A stretch of 64,000 bases of DNA from Podocnemis expansa (GCA_007922195.1 ML682005.1:40113178-40177177), one strand, 5' to 3'. Positions 35,848 to 49,430 are shown, numbered from the stretch's first letter. Notes: generated by a model not told the origin, from the sequence alone. A program made the numbers and translations.

Positions 35848-38843
35848 CTGTGTAGTCCCACAGCTGTACAGTCAGCACCTGCTCAGAGGTCTTCCTCCCA
35901 AATGTAGGATCTCTGGAGAGGAGAAGAAAATTAGAGGAGCAGGGAGCTGTTTATATGAATATCAGAAAATGAGAATTGTTGAAGAAGCAGCCCCTGGACC
36001 ACATCCAAAGTATGAACAGAAAGAGAAGATGCAACACTTATTTCTGTCTCCTTACCGACTCTATGTGTCACCAGGAATAGTACGTGAGGGCCAAAATACA
36101 GACCTTTGGAGCATTTCTGTTTTCTCCTCCCAGCTGAGATACTGTAGCTGACATTCTGGTCTTAAATTCTACAGCCTGTTGCACACAGCTGGGAAGCTTT
36201 ACAACTTAGCAACAGTACAGAATGATGATAATGGAATGATCCTGAATGTTATTCTTGAAGAGTAGCTTTGCTCCCGTAGATGACCATGCATAATCCCATC
36301 AAGACAAGGGAAGAAAAGGAATATAAAGAAATAAATCCAAAAGCATGTGGTTGGTGTTTTTTATTTGAGCTGGCTTTTGTTTTAAATTTTGGAGATTTGT
36401 TCTAGTCTGTCTGTCTGCTTGTCTGTCTCTCTATTCATTCTTTTGTGGTATATACTTCTGCTTGTCAATATTTATGCCTGAAGCAGTTGTACATGTTTCA
36501 GAGTGTTGGCTTTCTTGCTGTTGGGTCCATTGGTACAGAAAGGATGGTGAGGTGTCTGTTTTTTGCTGTGTTTCTGAATGGCAAAGTGAACTACCTTAGA
36601 ATTTAAAACAGGAGAAGTTACCATACAGAGGAAGCTGTGTGTCAGTGGATTGTTTGGGTTTGTAATGAGGAAAATGGAAAAATTAGTATTTATTGCTCAG
36701 TATTTACTGCCTGCCATGTATACTGCCCAATCGCTGCCTATGAGGTTTTGGTTTAACCTTTCTTCACTACCATGGGGGTTTTGTCCATTAGTGGAAGTCT
36801 GAGAATTGCCTTTTGCTTTCTGGATAATCTCTGTTCAGTGTGTAACAAAGAATAGAGAGGTTATAGTTACACAGCAGATTTTGTTTCATTCTAAATCACC
36901 ACCAAAGGTTTATCTGTTTTAATAGCACTTTCTTGGCAATGTTTTTAGTATCCAGTTTTTCAAACATGGGCACCAAATAGTATGTCCATTTCTCCCATTT
37001 GAATGCTCTAATCTGCTCTTAAGTATATATAATAAATACCGTTTGTGTGTCTCCTGTTGATTTAACTACCTGCTCTGTTTAGAAGCCCATATTTGAAAAT
37101 CGGGTTTACAGGAAATAAAGATAGCTTTAATAATGAAAATTGAGAAGGATTGGTGTTATCATTATGATCTTAAAGAAATCTCTCAAAGAAACACCGAGTC
37201 TGTTATTGGAAACAATAGACTGCATTAGCTGGGAACTACATTTATGGGTCAGACGGCTTGTTTAAATACACTTATAATAGATCATCTTCAGGCTAATCTA
37301 TTGTTTCTGTCTCAGTCTGCAGCCCAGCTGATTTTAACTTTTATGTATACTGAAAACTGACTTTGACCCAGAGGGATCTCAAAGCATTTGTAGATTGTAG
37401 GTGTGTAGGCCACTTCAGCTGTCCCTGAACAGAGCCACCTCTGGGGTAGAACTCCAACAGGTAATTTTGCACCAATAATACAGTACACAAAAGTGTTTTA
37501 AAGAAGGGAAGTGAAGATTGACTTCTCCAGTTAAATGTACATGGTGCCTCTTAAACAGATAAACTGTCAAGCTGATAAAGTGCTAGAGTTGAAATTTGGC
37601 CAGAATATCTGTACTGTTACAAGAAATGTCATGGGATCAATAATGACTACAAGTGGTAAGGTCTTCATCTTTAAGTATCATCTTAAAGCTGCCCCCTCCA
37701 ACAGCATAACCCTGCCCTGGCACCATCCTGTACCACCTAGCATACCGCTGACGCTAATAAAAATTGATCTACTAGGCCGGGTTTTGAGTGAAGACCACAA
37801 CCTAGTGATTCTCCATCCTCACCTCCCACATCATGATGGGTTTTCTTTGCAGGTTTCCTACCCCACTACAGTCTAATCCAAAGACTATTGAAATGAATGG
37901 AAAGACTCCCATTAACCTTAATTGGTTTTGGATTAAGCCCTTACTGACCAACCCACCTACTGTAATATGTGAGATCTGCCAAGAAGATAGCAAAAATAAT
38001 TCAATTCCAGGCATACGTCTTCCTATGTCCTTAATGTGTATTGTAATTCTGAACAGCTTCTCCCATTGGGTCAGTGGGTAGCGATCCCTTTATTTAGGTT
38101 GCCTAGCACTACCCATTATAAAAGATTCTTGCAACTTTATTTTATATTATTTTTTAGAATCTCTAACACCTCCCACAGTTTAATACAGGTCTGTGTACTC
38201 TGGCAGGCACAAAGCCCTTGGAGTAGAGGAGTGCCTTTGCTTTGATCCATGAAATTCCATTCACATTTGGCCGACACGCAAACTGTTAAAAATCACCCTT
38301 TTCCTTTCTCTCTCTTGTATTCCTGAAGAAAACATTGGGAGCCTGCCAAAACTAAACAGCAAGCCCTAACATTCTTTCACACATATACTATTTAACTGTG
38401 CCTGTGCTGTCACCAGAACAGCAGCACATACTACACTGGGAAGGTACAGGGCTTCCAGATCATTATAGCAGCAGAGGGATTTTGTTGGGAGAAAGCTGGA
38501 TTCATCATTCTGACAACTTCTTCCCAGACCTGGAACATGGGGCAGTATCTTCCCCCTCTGTTAGAGGTGTTGGGGGAAGGCAGGGAGAGAGAAAGAAAGC
38601 ATTGGGCTGGGCTCCTTTGACCAATCCCTTGATGTGACACACTACCCCAACAACCAGTTCCCCCCTCTAGGGGCACCACATGGGCAGGGCCCCTAGCTTC
38701 CTGGGAAGGGTAAAGAGAAAGGTGAGTTGAGATCTCTGATCAGTGGTGCTGCTTGTGCACAAGGAACTGGAGCAGGGACTCAGGAGTAAGACTTGGTAGG
38801 AAGACCTGGCAGAGCACTGGGGAAGGGTTGGAAAAGTTTCAGG
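35848..38843. other. Mostly unique sequence, candidate conserved non-coding block
   Basis: No gene seen. The block at about 37170-37340 is repeat-free and has the mirrored words GGAAACAATAGACT and CTATTGTTTCTGTC about 100 bp apart, with ACAAT (SOX-like) cores. It could be a conserved enhancer-like element. Confidence 0.35.
37870..37940. repeat. Small palindromic repeat, diverged copy
   Basis: CTAATCCAAAGACTATTG on the left is mirrored by AATTGGTTTTGGATTAAG on the right. The motif order matches the copy at about 8286-8354, so they belong to one dispersed family. Confidence 0.7.
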
Positions 38844-39308
38844 GGCTATGTCTACACTTAAGAACACTAGCTTGAACTAAATTAGTTCAAATTAATTTGT
38901 GTGAACTAATTTTGATTAATTCAAACTGAATTGGTTTGAACTAGCATGTCCACACTAGAAACCTAAAGAGAACCAGCATGTCCATACACAGGACTCGCTA
39001 GTTTGGCTTGGGGGGGGGGGGGTGGATCATGGGAAGTGTGGGCACATGGCACCCACTAAGGACCATCCCCCCACCCAATCCCACAAAAAGAGGAAGGCAC
39101 TTCCTTCCTGGTGCCATGCACCCTGGAAGGAAGAAGGTCTAACCATGTTTAATTCAAACTAATGGTTAGTTCAAACTAAAGGCAGGTTTTACTATTTCAA
39201 AGTAAGCTTTCCTTAGTTCGAACTGATGAAAGCCAGCATGGATGTGCACTAATTTAGTCTGAATTAATCCTCCTTAATTTGAATGGAAGTCCTAGTGTAG
39301 ACATAGCC
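38844..39308. mobile_element. Foldback element with GGCTATGTCTACAC termini and AATTAGTTCAAA arms
   Basis: The termini GGCTATGTCTACAC and GTGTAGACATAGCC are perfect reverse complements over 14 nt. Direct AGG triplets flank both sides (38841-38843, 39309-39311). The interior is made of TTAGTTCAAA and TTTGAACTAA words in both orientations, with a central GC-rich part (about 39010-39120). No transposase. Closely related in architecture to the element at 59539. Confidence 0.85.
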
Positions 39309-40049
39309 AGGGAACCTGGATACAAGGGTGAAGAACTAAATTTTGTTCAATAGGCCCAGGAATGGAGTATTTATGATTAAATTCAACATTATGCATAAGA
39401 GTGTATTGAGTAAGGTTCTGAGTTAAAAGAAGGGAATATAGGAATTACCTTACCAGAGCAGACTCATGGTCCATGTACTACAGCAACCCTCTGCACACAG
39501 GAACCAGCACCAAATGCTTCAGAGGAAGGTGTACAAAATCCTTAAGTTGGCAGGTATGGTATAATCTCATCCTAACTGTCAGGGACTGGTTTACGTTCTG
39601 ACATACGTGGTGGTGAAATCCTTTCTAAATTCTCTAGTGTTCACTCCTGTAACTCTGAATACTCGTGAGTAGCCCAAACACAGCAGCACATTCAGAGAGA
39701 GAGTACAGTTACCCTCTCATGACCCTTATCTCCCACTGGAATCTCTTTAGCCCCTTCAGTTGGGTGTCTCGTACTGTCTTTCCTATGGTGGACAAACTCC
39801 TCCACCTTGATCTATTTGGGAGTCACATTCATCTTAGAAGCTGCTAACTGGGGGTAGTTTGAGAACTCAGGGACTGCATTTGTGCTTGAATCCCCATACA
39901 GTGGGTGCAAAGGGCCTGAGAAAGTCTCCTTTGTCTTTCTCTTCGCGCCTCTCCTGAGTACCTGAGCAAGGATCAGGTTCAGCCTGGCCTCTTGTATCCT
40001 TGAGTCTTGGTTTCCATGATAGGTTTGTTCATAATCAAAAAATGGAAGA

Positions 40050-40084
40050 TTGGCTGGCTGGCTGGCTGGCTGGCTAGCTAGCTG
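40050..40084. repeat. (GGCT)n / (AGCT)n simple repeat
   Basis: Tandem GGCT units pass into TAGC units at the right edge. Confidence 0.95.
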
Positions 40085-40378
40085 TAAGAAAAGGAGCACT
40101 GGTCTCTTCATGTCAGTTCTGATCTTTAAATTAGATCTGTACTGCAGGGCGTAGATATGAAGTCAAACTTACCCAAAGTTTGGGAATTTTGGTTTGGCCC
40201 ATGTGAGATGCAGGGCTCAGCTCTTACCTTTGGATCAGGTTTCAAATCTTCATTTCCACAAAGGAAAGTGGGTGCTCAGCACTGTCTCTTCCTCTTCAGA
40301 TACATACTGGTATTATTAATTAGCAGGAGAAGTTTGGAAGGCTATGAGTAGACCCTCTATACAACAGTCCTTGCAGTT

Positions 40379-40412
40379 AAAATAAATAAATAAATAAATA
40401 AACAAACAAACA
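40379..40412. repeat. (AAAT)n then (AAAC)n simple repeat
   Basis: About five AAAT units are followed by three AAAC units. Confidence 0.95.
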
Positions 40413-42480
40413 ACCCTCTCTGCAACCATCAGCAATTCTTGAAGACAGAATATTAGTGTGAATACCTGAAGACACTTTAGATAAGTTGTCAGGCATGAGT
40501 AAATTGGAATCAAATATGTCTAGAAGTCAAACTAGTAAAGATGGAATAATCAAAACCATCAAAGCCTGGTGCATAATGGTTTTAGACAAGTGGTCCGACA
40601 AATATTGTTCTAATATCATCTTAACCACAAGGGCTGCTTGGATGTGTTTCTCAAAGAGGTTGAAGTTAGCAAAGAGTATTCATCATTAATCTTTTATAAT
40701 GGCTTTTGGGAGCCTCAGTTCATTTAAACATTTTACATTTTTATTACTTATGTATGTGGGGCAGCAATTAAAGCTGTCGTGGTCACATAATGAAGACTAA
40801 TGAAAGCAAGTATAAGGCAGGTTTTCATTTGCTGTCAACCTGAATATCCATCTCCTTCCAGAATAATAATATAAAAAACATTTTTTTTTTTTGCTTGAAA
40901 GACAGCTCTCTCAAAGCATCAGTAGACATCAAACTAAATACCCTCACAACTGTTGTAGATAGACTATCAAGATTGAGTTTTCCTTCCTATGCTAGGAAGG
41001 AGAATACTGCTTGGTGATCACACAAGCACCCTAAAAAGCTCTTTCTTTCTCAGTGCAAGAAAAGCTGAAGTGATCTGATAACAGCATCCTGATGGTATGT
41101 TTTCTTGGCCACTGTGAAGTTTTGGAGGAAAGACAGGGATTAGTCATCCCACAATTAGTCATCCAGCCATGTAGTTCTATACTTGGGAGATCTGATCTGT
41201 ATTTCAGAAATGCTATTCTGTTACCATAGGCCCCGTTTGCATGTGTTTTTGCTTTCTCACATTGTAATTAAGAAGGGCTAGGAGAAGCAAAAAAGTCGAC
41301 TGCTGCTGTTTTGGGGGCCCTGATAAGTTGGTCAGAGGGAACATACACCATATTCACTCATGTATGTCAGTACATTTATTATACTTAATTAGCATGAGTT
41401 TCACATTTCGTCTTTTCCTCAACTTCACCACCATACATCAGTTTCCCCTTCTGTCTGATGAATTCTCATGAATATGAGCTTGTCTATGCAGGGTTTTATT
41501 CTGAAATAGCTGTTCTGATATGCTCCATCTGTGCATTTTCTTATTCAGGAATAAGCTCATTCACATCTCTACAGGGTAATCAGGCAGGCCTGAAGAGCTC
41601 TGTGGAGCTTGAAAGCTCATTTCTCTCTCCAACAGAAGTCTAATAAAAGATATTACCTCACACATCTCATCTCTTTAATCAGGAATAGTCAATCTGCTTT
41701 AAATTCATATCCTACCGGATTCTAGATTCATTTTCATGTGTAGACAGTTCCTATATGCAATCCTTGCAATGTGTCTTTGTTGTTGCTTCTCCCTGGAAAA
41801 CCCTAAGCTTTTCTCTTCTGCTGCCTGTTTTTTCTAAAGTGTGGTGTAGTTTTTTCTGTTTTTGTTTTGTTTTGTTTTAGTCTGTATATGAGAATAATTA
41901 ACTGTATGAGGCTGGAGTGGCCTTCAATATGCCTCCCAAGTGTACCTTTAGCCAGTTGTGGTTACGATGTACTGCCTCCTTAAGGTTACCAGCTGTGTAA
42001 TAATGGTCCTGCACCCACACCCCTGGTTCACATTGTCTCCCAATGGAATTACTTCCAACTCTCTGTTACAGAAGAGAGTTCTCTCTGACACATGGGCCAC
42101 AGAGGCAGGGAGATCCTGAAGGGGTTCTCCCATCTCCATGGTGATAAATTGATTTGAAGCCTAATAATAAAGTACAGGGGTATCCGAATATCCTAATAAT
42201 CAGACACTTTGTATTGGTCTTTCCATGCCCCTTCACTGATGCTGTTCTGAATCAAGAAGGCAGTATAGAAGTATTCTGTGTTAATCATAATGAGAAAGTT
42301 TAATGGGACAAAGCTTTCAGCTCTTAATTGGGCAAAACTTCCAGTGAGTAAGGGCCAATAAAGGGCTCCATTTCAATATGCACTTTTTTAACCATCTCAG
42401 GCTGTGGCCTACCATTATTCCCTCCTTAAATGGTGAATTTAGGAGCTACCCTTCTCTGTCCCATCTCCTCTCTGCTCCAT

Positions 42481-42930
42481 GGGGTACACCTACACTGGAG
42501 TCTTAGGTCAACTTAAGGAAGGTTAAGTCGACCTACACACCCCCGCAGCCACACTGGGCTTTTATTAAGTTGACTTAAGCACTTCCTTAAGTTGACTTAT
42601 TAACACCACCTCTTAAGGTTGACTTAAGCACTTCCTTAAGTTGACTTAGTAACACCACTTCTTAAGGTCGACTTAATGCTTAAGTCAACCTTATTAAGTA
42701 AGTGTAGATGGGGAATAGCCCTTAAGTCGACTTAATTGACCTCCAGGCCCCCTCCCAGAGTTTGTGGCCACCAGGAAGGGTTGACCTAGCATCTGACAGC
42801 ATGGACGTAGGCAGTTGACAGGAGTTTTCAGTGTGGATGTTCTAAGTCGACTTAACAAAATTGACTTATAGTCGACTTAAAGTCAAGCTTGTTAAGTCAA
42901 CTTAAAAGAGCCTCGAGTATAGACATACCC
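42481..42930. mobile_element. Foldback element with TTAAGTCGACTTAA arms
   Basis: The ends GGGGTACACCTACAC and GTATAGACATACCC are variants of the family terminus, flanked by CAT triplets (42478-42480, 42931-42933). The arms are built from TTAAGTCGACTTAA-type palindromes. Within the left arm a 49-bp unit is duplicated in tandem (42570-42618 and 42619-42667). No coding capacity. Confidence 0.8.
42570..42667. repeat. Two tandem 49-bp units inside a foldback element
   Basis: The units start TTGACTTAAGCACTTCC and end ACACCACCTCTTAAGG / ACACCACTTCTTAAGG, and differ at two positions. This suggests a recent local duplication within the left arm. Confidence 0.9.
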
Positions 42931-43592
42931 CATGACAAAACCCTCCAGATATTATTCTCCCTATTGATGCTTAGTTGCTAAACTGTCTTCTCATAAATCT
43001 ATTTCATGAGTACAGAAATCTGCCTGCAAGTTAACATGACATCATTTTTATCTCTATCTACCCTGGTATAAATAAAGATAGCATCTTCCCGTTTGAGAAA
43101 GTTTGTCTCTGTATTGTAACACACCAAAACAAGATATGAATACAAAAAATGAGATCTGGCAAATGAAATATAGAGCCAATCATGGGCCAAATTGATTTTG
43201 CTTAAAAAACAGGTGAATGTGCTTCATTTGGAAAAACAGCAGCTGGGTCGGTGCAGAAACCATGCTTTTCCAGGGTGTGTTTTCCCACACACATGGCCAA
43301 ATTTAGCCAAATATAGCCGGTATTAAGAAGGTGAAACTCCCCTGGGCCAAATTTTGCAGTGGTGTAAATTGATCTGAAATCAGATGTAAGAAGCAAAGCA
43401 GTGTAACCTGCATCAGATGTAGAAAATGAGTCTCATCTACATGCTGTGAATGTGAGGATGTAGCAGAAAAGCAGCTAACAAGCAGAATTCAAACTACATC
43501 ATCTCCAGCCCTCCCTGGGATCAATTTAACCTAATCCCTGATGCACGCAGATAATAAGCACTTCATTTGCTCACTGCCATGCAAGTTATGTA

Positions 43593-43720
43593 GGTCTGAC
43601 GAAGTGGGATTTTCTCCCACGAAAGCTCGTGCAATAAAAAAATTTGTTAGTCTTTAAAAGTGCCACCAGATTCCTTGTTTGTTTTGCTGAACTAGACTAA
43701 CACAACTACCCCTTTGAAAC
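43593..43720 (+). mobile_element. Recurrent palindromic repeat, centre plus right arm
   Basis: Centre GAAGTGGGATTTTCTCCCAC and GAAAGCTCGTGCAATA, then TTTGTTAGTCTTTAAAAGTG and TTGCTGAACTAGACTAACAC. The clean sequence suggests a relatively young copy. Confidence 0.85.
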
Positions 43721-44455
43721 TTATTAATATGTCAGCATCTAAGTATAGGATATCATTTCTGTCTCTCGGCTGTCCTTGTGCAATGGCTGTAGGTACATAG
43801 TGCCTTCAGTTGCCAGCCACTGTTTTTGGTGGCAAACGTATTTAATGTCAAATAGGTGAAAATGACATTACTCTTTGATTTTGTCAACTATTTTCTGGCT
43901 CTGTGAGAGCCCTGTTTGTGTAATTAGTTAAACTTGCCTATTATCTATGGTCTTTTGGATATTCCTATTTAAAGAGGTTTCAGAAACAACTCAGTGAACT
44001 GGTGCAAAGCCCTGGTTGTGTGCACTATAAATTCAGTTTAACTCAGTAGGGAAGCCAGTCCTGGTGATGAAAGGCGCACTGGAAACTAAGTTCTGTGCAT
44101 AGCCACTGAAAAATAAATGTACCTTGGGCAATGGCACTGAAAGATTCCTCATGGCGCCTCCTTCCTCAGTAGATTTGCTGGGGGAGGGGGGGAATTAATA
44201 TTCTAAGGCCCTGATTTGGCAAAGATCTCCATGCAAACTGACCCTTCTTCTATACAGAGCCCAAATGAAGACAGTCTGATTCTGAGTGGGTAAAGTGATC
44301 AACCCACATGGAGCTCATTGTCAGAACAAAGCACAAACCAGCATGGTAATACAGATATAGGAGCACATGTCGCTCACAGTGACACCAGTATAAACCCAGA
44401 GTAAAATGCCCTTGAAGTTAATGCAGTTACTTGCTATTTACACCTGTGTAACTGA

Positions 44456-44855
44456 GGGTCTGACTACACTATAACTGGGAGTAAGCTTTGTAGCTTGGGT
44501 AGACAGATTGGTATAGCAGAACACTAAAAATAGCTGTGTGGATATAACAGCACCAGTGGAGGCTGCCCAAGTGTGGACCTACCCCATCTGGAAGGCCGAG
44601 CTTGGGCAACTAACATGAGCTTGCACTAGTGTTGTTGCATTGGAATTTTCTTCCACGAAAGCTCATGCGATAAATAGATTTGTTAGTCTTTAAGTGCCAC
44701 AGGACTCCTTGTTTGTTTTGCTGAACTAGACTAACATGGCTATCACTTGGAACTTGGCCACTGACTATTATGAGTGTGCCATTGCAAGCTCTGTTAGCAC
44801 ACATCTGTCTATCCATTCTGGGGAGGTTGCTTCCAACTGCAGTGTAGACATGTCC
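44456..44855. mobile_element. Foldback element carrying a nested palindromic repeat
   Basis: The left end GGGTCTGACTACAC and right end GTGTAGACATGTCC are family termini, with near-matching flanking triplets TGA and TGG. The palindromic repeat at 44634-44755 sits inside and is better preserved than its host, so it inserted later. Confidence 0.7.
44634..44755 (+). mobile_element. Recurrent palindromic repeat nested in a foldback element
   Basis: Centre TCTTCCACGAAAGCTCATGC, then TTTGTTAGTCTTTAAGTGCC and TTTTGCTGAACTAGACTAAC. It lacks the left arm. Confidence 0.85.
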
Positions 44856-47800
44856 TGGGAGCGAAATCTGCCCCAAAGATTTTTTTAAAAATATATGATG
44901 AGCTCAAGATTGTGCCTTTGATCTACTCCATTAAATGATATTTCTAGAATGTAAGGGGGGCTGGTTCATTTTGCTTTGTTTCTGTTGTTGTGGTAGGTGT
45001 CTAGTGCCAAAAGTGAGAGCTCCGGCTTTTGTTTGCTGATTCTGATCTTAGATTTTGTTTCCCTGTATCCAGCACGGTATGTACAGAACGTTGATTCCTA
45101 CATCTGTGTAGGTCTGAGACTCTATGCAGTGCTCCAGCTGAAGTGGAGTCAGAATAGCAGTTACACACATCCTTGAGTCAGCTGCAATCCATTCACCAAA
45201 GGGCAGAGAAGAGTCAGAAGCACTCAGCTGATGAAAAGCCAAAACTGCAGTTCTGCCTTTTTCCACAGTTACATTCATGCAGGGCTCTGTGAGACCAGCA
45301 GCACGAACAAAGCCCCCCCCCCCCCAATCTTGGACTGCTAGCAGAAGGGGAAAAAGGAGATCACTACAAGCACTAGGTATTTATGTTAGCTGGAAGCCTG
45401 GTGAATGTTCTTCTCATGCCAGCAACACCTCCAGTTGGCAAGTGTACTTGGCAAGTTTTGGTCACTAAAGTGTAAGTTCTTTGTGTCACGTGAGATTCAC
45501 CAAAATGAGGTGTATTCCCATCATGCCTCTCAAAGTACTCGTGGCAGCCAGTTGTGGCACATATGGCCCTTTAGAGTGATGGAATGAAAGTACCAAAAAG
45601 GGATCAAGTGAAAGCCAGTTACCCATCAATAACACCAAACAATGTGGGCATAATTTCAATAGGGTGTCTGGATTTTGTATGATGCTTAGTTTTATTTTTC
45701 ATAATCTAACTGTAGCTGACAAGAATGTCTATGTGCTAAGGGATGTTTGAGAGCAGAATATAGGACACTGCCACCTAGTATGGAGCAATTAACCAAAGCT
45801 GAGGCCTTGGTTGTGCCATTTAAGTACAGCTCTATGTTGGGTTGGTGTAACTTCACCTTTGTTTTGGAGGAGGATGAGGAGATTTTCTGCCTGAGGGAAT
45901 CAAAGGAGGTTGTCTTCCTGAGTGAGCAGAGGCAGTGTGCCCTTCACTACACCCTTTGATGAGAAGCAGTTTATTATCCCCTTTGGCCCACCAACCCAGC
46001 CAGCTGGTGTCAAGGGAGTGGAGGTATGAACCCACCTTCTTATTCCTATTCCTTTTGGAGTGCCGCATCCTTTGAGCCCAGGAAGTACAGTTCTGCCTTG
46101 TCTTCATGTGGATGACAAAAGCGGAAGGGGAATCTGATTGTGCTCTCTCCTATTCTTGTGTACCTATATAAGGGCCTGAGAGGGTCTTAACCTAAGTTCT
46201 TACACTGCACTCATCACCGCACTGTCCGAAGAGAACTCATTTCCCTATTATTACTTGTCCAGATGCGCTAAAATTTGCAAGACCAATGGCACCCTTTTTT
46301 TTAAAAAAAGGAAAAGTTAGAATATTTATCATTAACACAAGGATTTACCTCTTCAGACATTAAGTAATCAGCCCTTATACTACCCCATACGGTAGGCTCA
46401 GAGAGGCTAAATTATTTACCCAAACCCCCAGAAATCAATGGCAAAGCATGGATTAGCATTCAAGGTTTTTGCCCTACTCTCACCAGATGTTACAACCTCC
46501 TTAATGTGGTCTAATCCCAGCATATAAAATTGAGTGTAGTGCTTGTTTTTCTCAGTGAATCAAATGCCTCATAAAGGGTAATAGAAACCAGGCATGTGGA
46601 TCTGATGCTTTGTCCTTTGTAAAAAGTTACGCTACGTGGCTCAGAGCTACATAAAACAGGCTGTTTGGCAGCAGTGTTACACAAATATGTCCAAAATTCA
46701 AAGTCTGGATCCATCTATGAATGTGTGATCTGAAAACACAATCCCTCCTGAGATGAGTGTGACACAAACACTGCTGTAGTAGTAAGTCAGCCTTAGTTGA
46801 TTGTGAAGACTGAGGGTGTGACTCACCTTTACCTTGCTTTGTGAGTAGTTAGTTTACGCTTGCTTTTCACTAGCGTAAATAACTGCATGCCAAATGCAGG
46901 GCAATAAAGAGTGATGTCCTCTGTCTGCACTGATATGACATCAGTAGTCTACTGAAGTTGGCATTTTCACAGGTGGGATGGGGAATTCCACAATGAAGCA
47001 ACCCTTAGTGTGTCTCAAATATGTCTGGCATTGGCTATCTATCCCTGGATGTCCTCTCATTTACATTATGCAGTAGGCATCCAAAAAATATGGACCAAAG
47101 GAGTCATCACAGCTCTGTCCTACCAGGAAACAAGATATCACGGCAGATATTTTAAACTTGGCTTGGTAATTGTCTGGAAAGTGGTAGGAAATGCTCCAAA
47201 AAAAGAAATAGAAAAATAAACTCCAGACCACATTTATATCACTGATATGGTGTCAAAAGCTGTAATTCAGGCAACATGCAAAAGGTAGTGAGTAAATAGT
47301 CCTACCAGCAGCATTTATTTCTCATTTGTATTCCTCATGCTTTCTCCCTATCCTTTCTTCACACAGGATAAATAGGCCTGTGACACAGAATACGCAGTGC
47401 ATTTTATCCCAAGGGGCAACAACACTGAAGTCTCTGCTGCTTTTCCCATTCCGTATTTATGGAGAAACTATTCTGCAAAGCAATTTCCTCCCCATTATGC
47501 CACCCCTCCCTGCCCCCCAACCACGCACCCCATTCTAGGCTGCTAGTGTGGTTGCTGAAAGAGATTCAGTAACTTGCTGCAATCACATATGCATTTCCGG
47601 ACTTAACCGAAAGGGCTGGAAAACGAGCCATCGCCTCCCAAGTGGAGCAGAATCCACAACTGGCTCCTTAACCTGTTGAGTCACCCCACTAGCTAATTTT
47701 TTAAAAAAATTTTTTAGCTAACTCAGGCAATTTGAACTGTCCTCCTGGGCCTACTTGGCAGCCTTTCAGGAAGCCTGGTCTATGCCAGTCTACTGGTTTC

Positions 47801-49139
47801 TCATCCCCCCCGCCCTCCCTCTCAGCAAGAGCTACTGCAGCAGAAAGAAGGCAAAGCACACACAAGGAGAGCTCTGGTGTTATATATCTATCATCACAGA
47901 AATCTTTGAGCCCTCAAATTGGCTTTTTATCAATTATTAGCCAGCTGCTAAATTGAGTTCATAGTATGTTTCTTTTCCGTATAGACAGTCTGAGTAGGTG
48001 ATTTACGTGCACGTGCATGTGTGTGAGAGCAAGCAAGAGAATGTCCATATGGTTCAAATCCTTTGAGAAACAAAGTCCTCTCTATATATACTTCTAATGC
48101 TTTATATACTGCATTGTTCCTTTTTTGTTTGGGCGTCTGGCTCTCTTGAATGTGAGTAACTTTTTTTTTTTTTTTTTTTTTTAATTTCAAATGAAAGATT
48201 TGCGTGGTGGAACACAGGAGTGTCTGCCAACTCTTCTGTACCAAAATAAAACCTAACACCCCTCTCCTAGAAGCGGTTATTATCTCCCTAGATTAGACAT
48301 GGCTCAATACACCCTTTCCCATCCCTCTTTCAGAATAGTGGCTACTTTTAATAATGTGCTCACCTTTATTTTTGGTTTAAAATTCTAAAGAGTAAAAAGA
48401 AAGGCCCTCTTTAAAGCAAGTTGAAGATCTGTAGCACGTGAACTCTTAGGAGCTTACTAGGGTTCCAGCTTTCTAACTGAAAACTAGACCCTACTCCACC
48501 TCTTCCCTCCAGGACCTGCTCCCTGCTTGCTCCTCTCCCTCCCCATCATTGCTTGCTGCACCCCACCCTTCACTCAATCTTCTCCACTCCACACCATCAC
48601 CCCCACTCTCCACTGACTCCCTCTGCTCTGCATTTGCAGTCAAACACAGAACCTGCTGCCTCCATGCACACAGGATGCAGGTAGGTAGGACATGGTCCAG
48701 TTAAGCAGGGGGCTGGCATGGGTTGATGGCCCAGTGCCTCCCCACACCTCACTCTGCCCATCTGCCTTTTAGTGTCTCGTCAGTACATTTGACTGGACTG
48801 TGCTAGGTCCCTTTTTTGTCCTGTTGCTAGGACACCTGGCAACCCTCAGCTGACTTTCCTGTTACTTTGGTGTAAGTTAGGAGCAACTTTATTGAAACTG
48901 AGGATGAAGATGGCAGCAGTGAGAAGAAAATTAGTCCCATGGGGTATGTCTGTGCCCGAGTGGCCAAACTTATTGATCTTCCTAAGGTCCGCCTCCCCTC
49001 TGAGCAGAATCCTCCACCAACCTGCTACAGGACAGAAGCTCTGAGCTCCCAGCCCCCATCTGATAGGTGGAAAATGGGGGGGGGGGCAGAAAATGCTCCA
49101 TGAGCTTCACTTTAAAGAGCCACATGTGACTAACCCTGG
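44856..49139. other. Mostly unique sequence
   Basis: No gene or clear repeat identified. A C-run lies at about 45312-45324 and a T-run at 48159-48182. A GTGGCCAAAC-to-GAGCCACATG segment at 48950-49135 resembles a broken hAT element like the one at 32721. Confidence 0.4.
48159..48182. repeat. Poly(T) run
   Basis: About 24 consecutive T. It could be the reversed poly(A) end of a retroposed sequence, but no clear retropseudogene adjoins it. Confidence 0.95.
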
Positions 49140-49430
49140 TCTGTGCTATAGGTGGAGTATGACCCACAACTTAAGTATATAGAAGTACCCTAGTTCATCT
49201 GGAGCCAGAACACCAAAAATAGCAGCGTGGACAGCGTGGCATGGGGAAAGACTCAGGCTTGGTCTCCAAGCTTGGACTGAGGGAGCTGGATGGACTGGGA
49301 TGCAGACGATTAATGTAAGCTTCTGCAGGCGTGACATACCTGCACTGCTAGTTTTAGCATGCTAACTTGGCTTGAGGTAGTGCATCTGTCTACGTAGAAT
49401 GGGAGGCATGGTCCCAGCTGCAGTGCAACT
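49140..49430. mobile_element. Degraded foldback element
   Basis: A GTCTGTGCTATAGG-like left end and a CATCTGTCTACGTAGAATGG, then CCCAGCTGCAGTG right part, resemble the interior and right end of the element at 44456 (CTGTCTATCCATTCTGGGG, then CCAACTGCAGTGTAGACA). Termini are eroded. Confidence 0.5.

Larger units (their letters stand above)
39309..42480. other. Mostly unique sequence with simple repeats
   Basis: Contains the (GGCT)n and (AAAT/AAAC)n tracts listed separately. A GTCTATGCAGGG...TTATTCAGGAATAAGC segment (41478-41575) looks like a broken foldback element. The block at 40690-40810 is repeat-free with TTATTACTTATG/CAATTAAAG words and might be conserved non-coding DNA. Confidence 0.4.

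Noticed and set aside
42570..42667. CRISPR-like repeat array
   Set aside because: Just two tandem 49-bp units without spacers, inside a eukaryotic foldback element.
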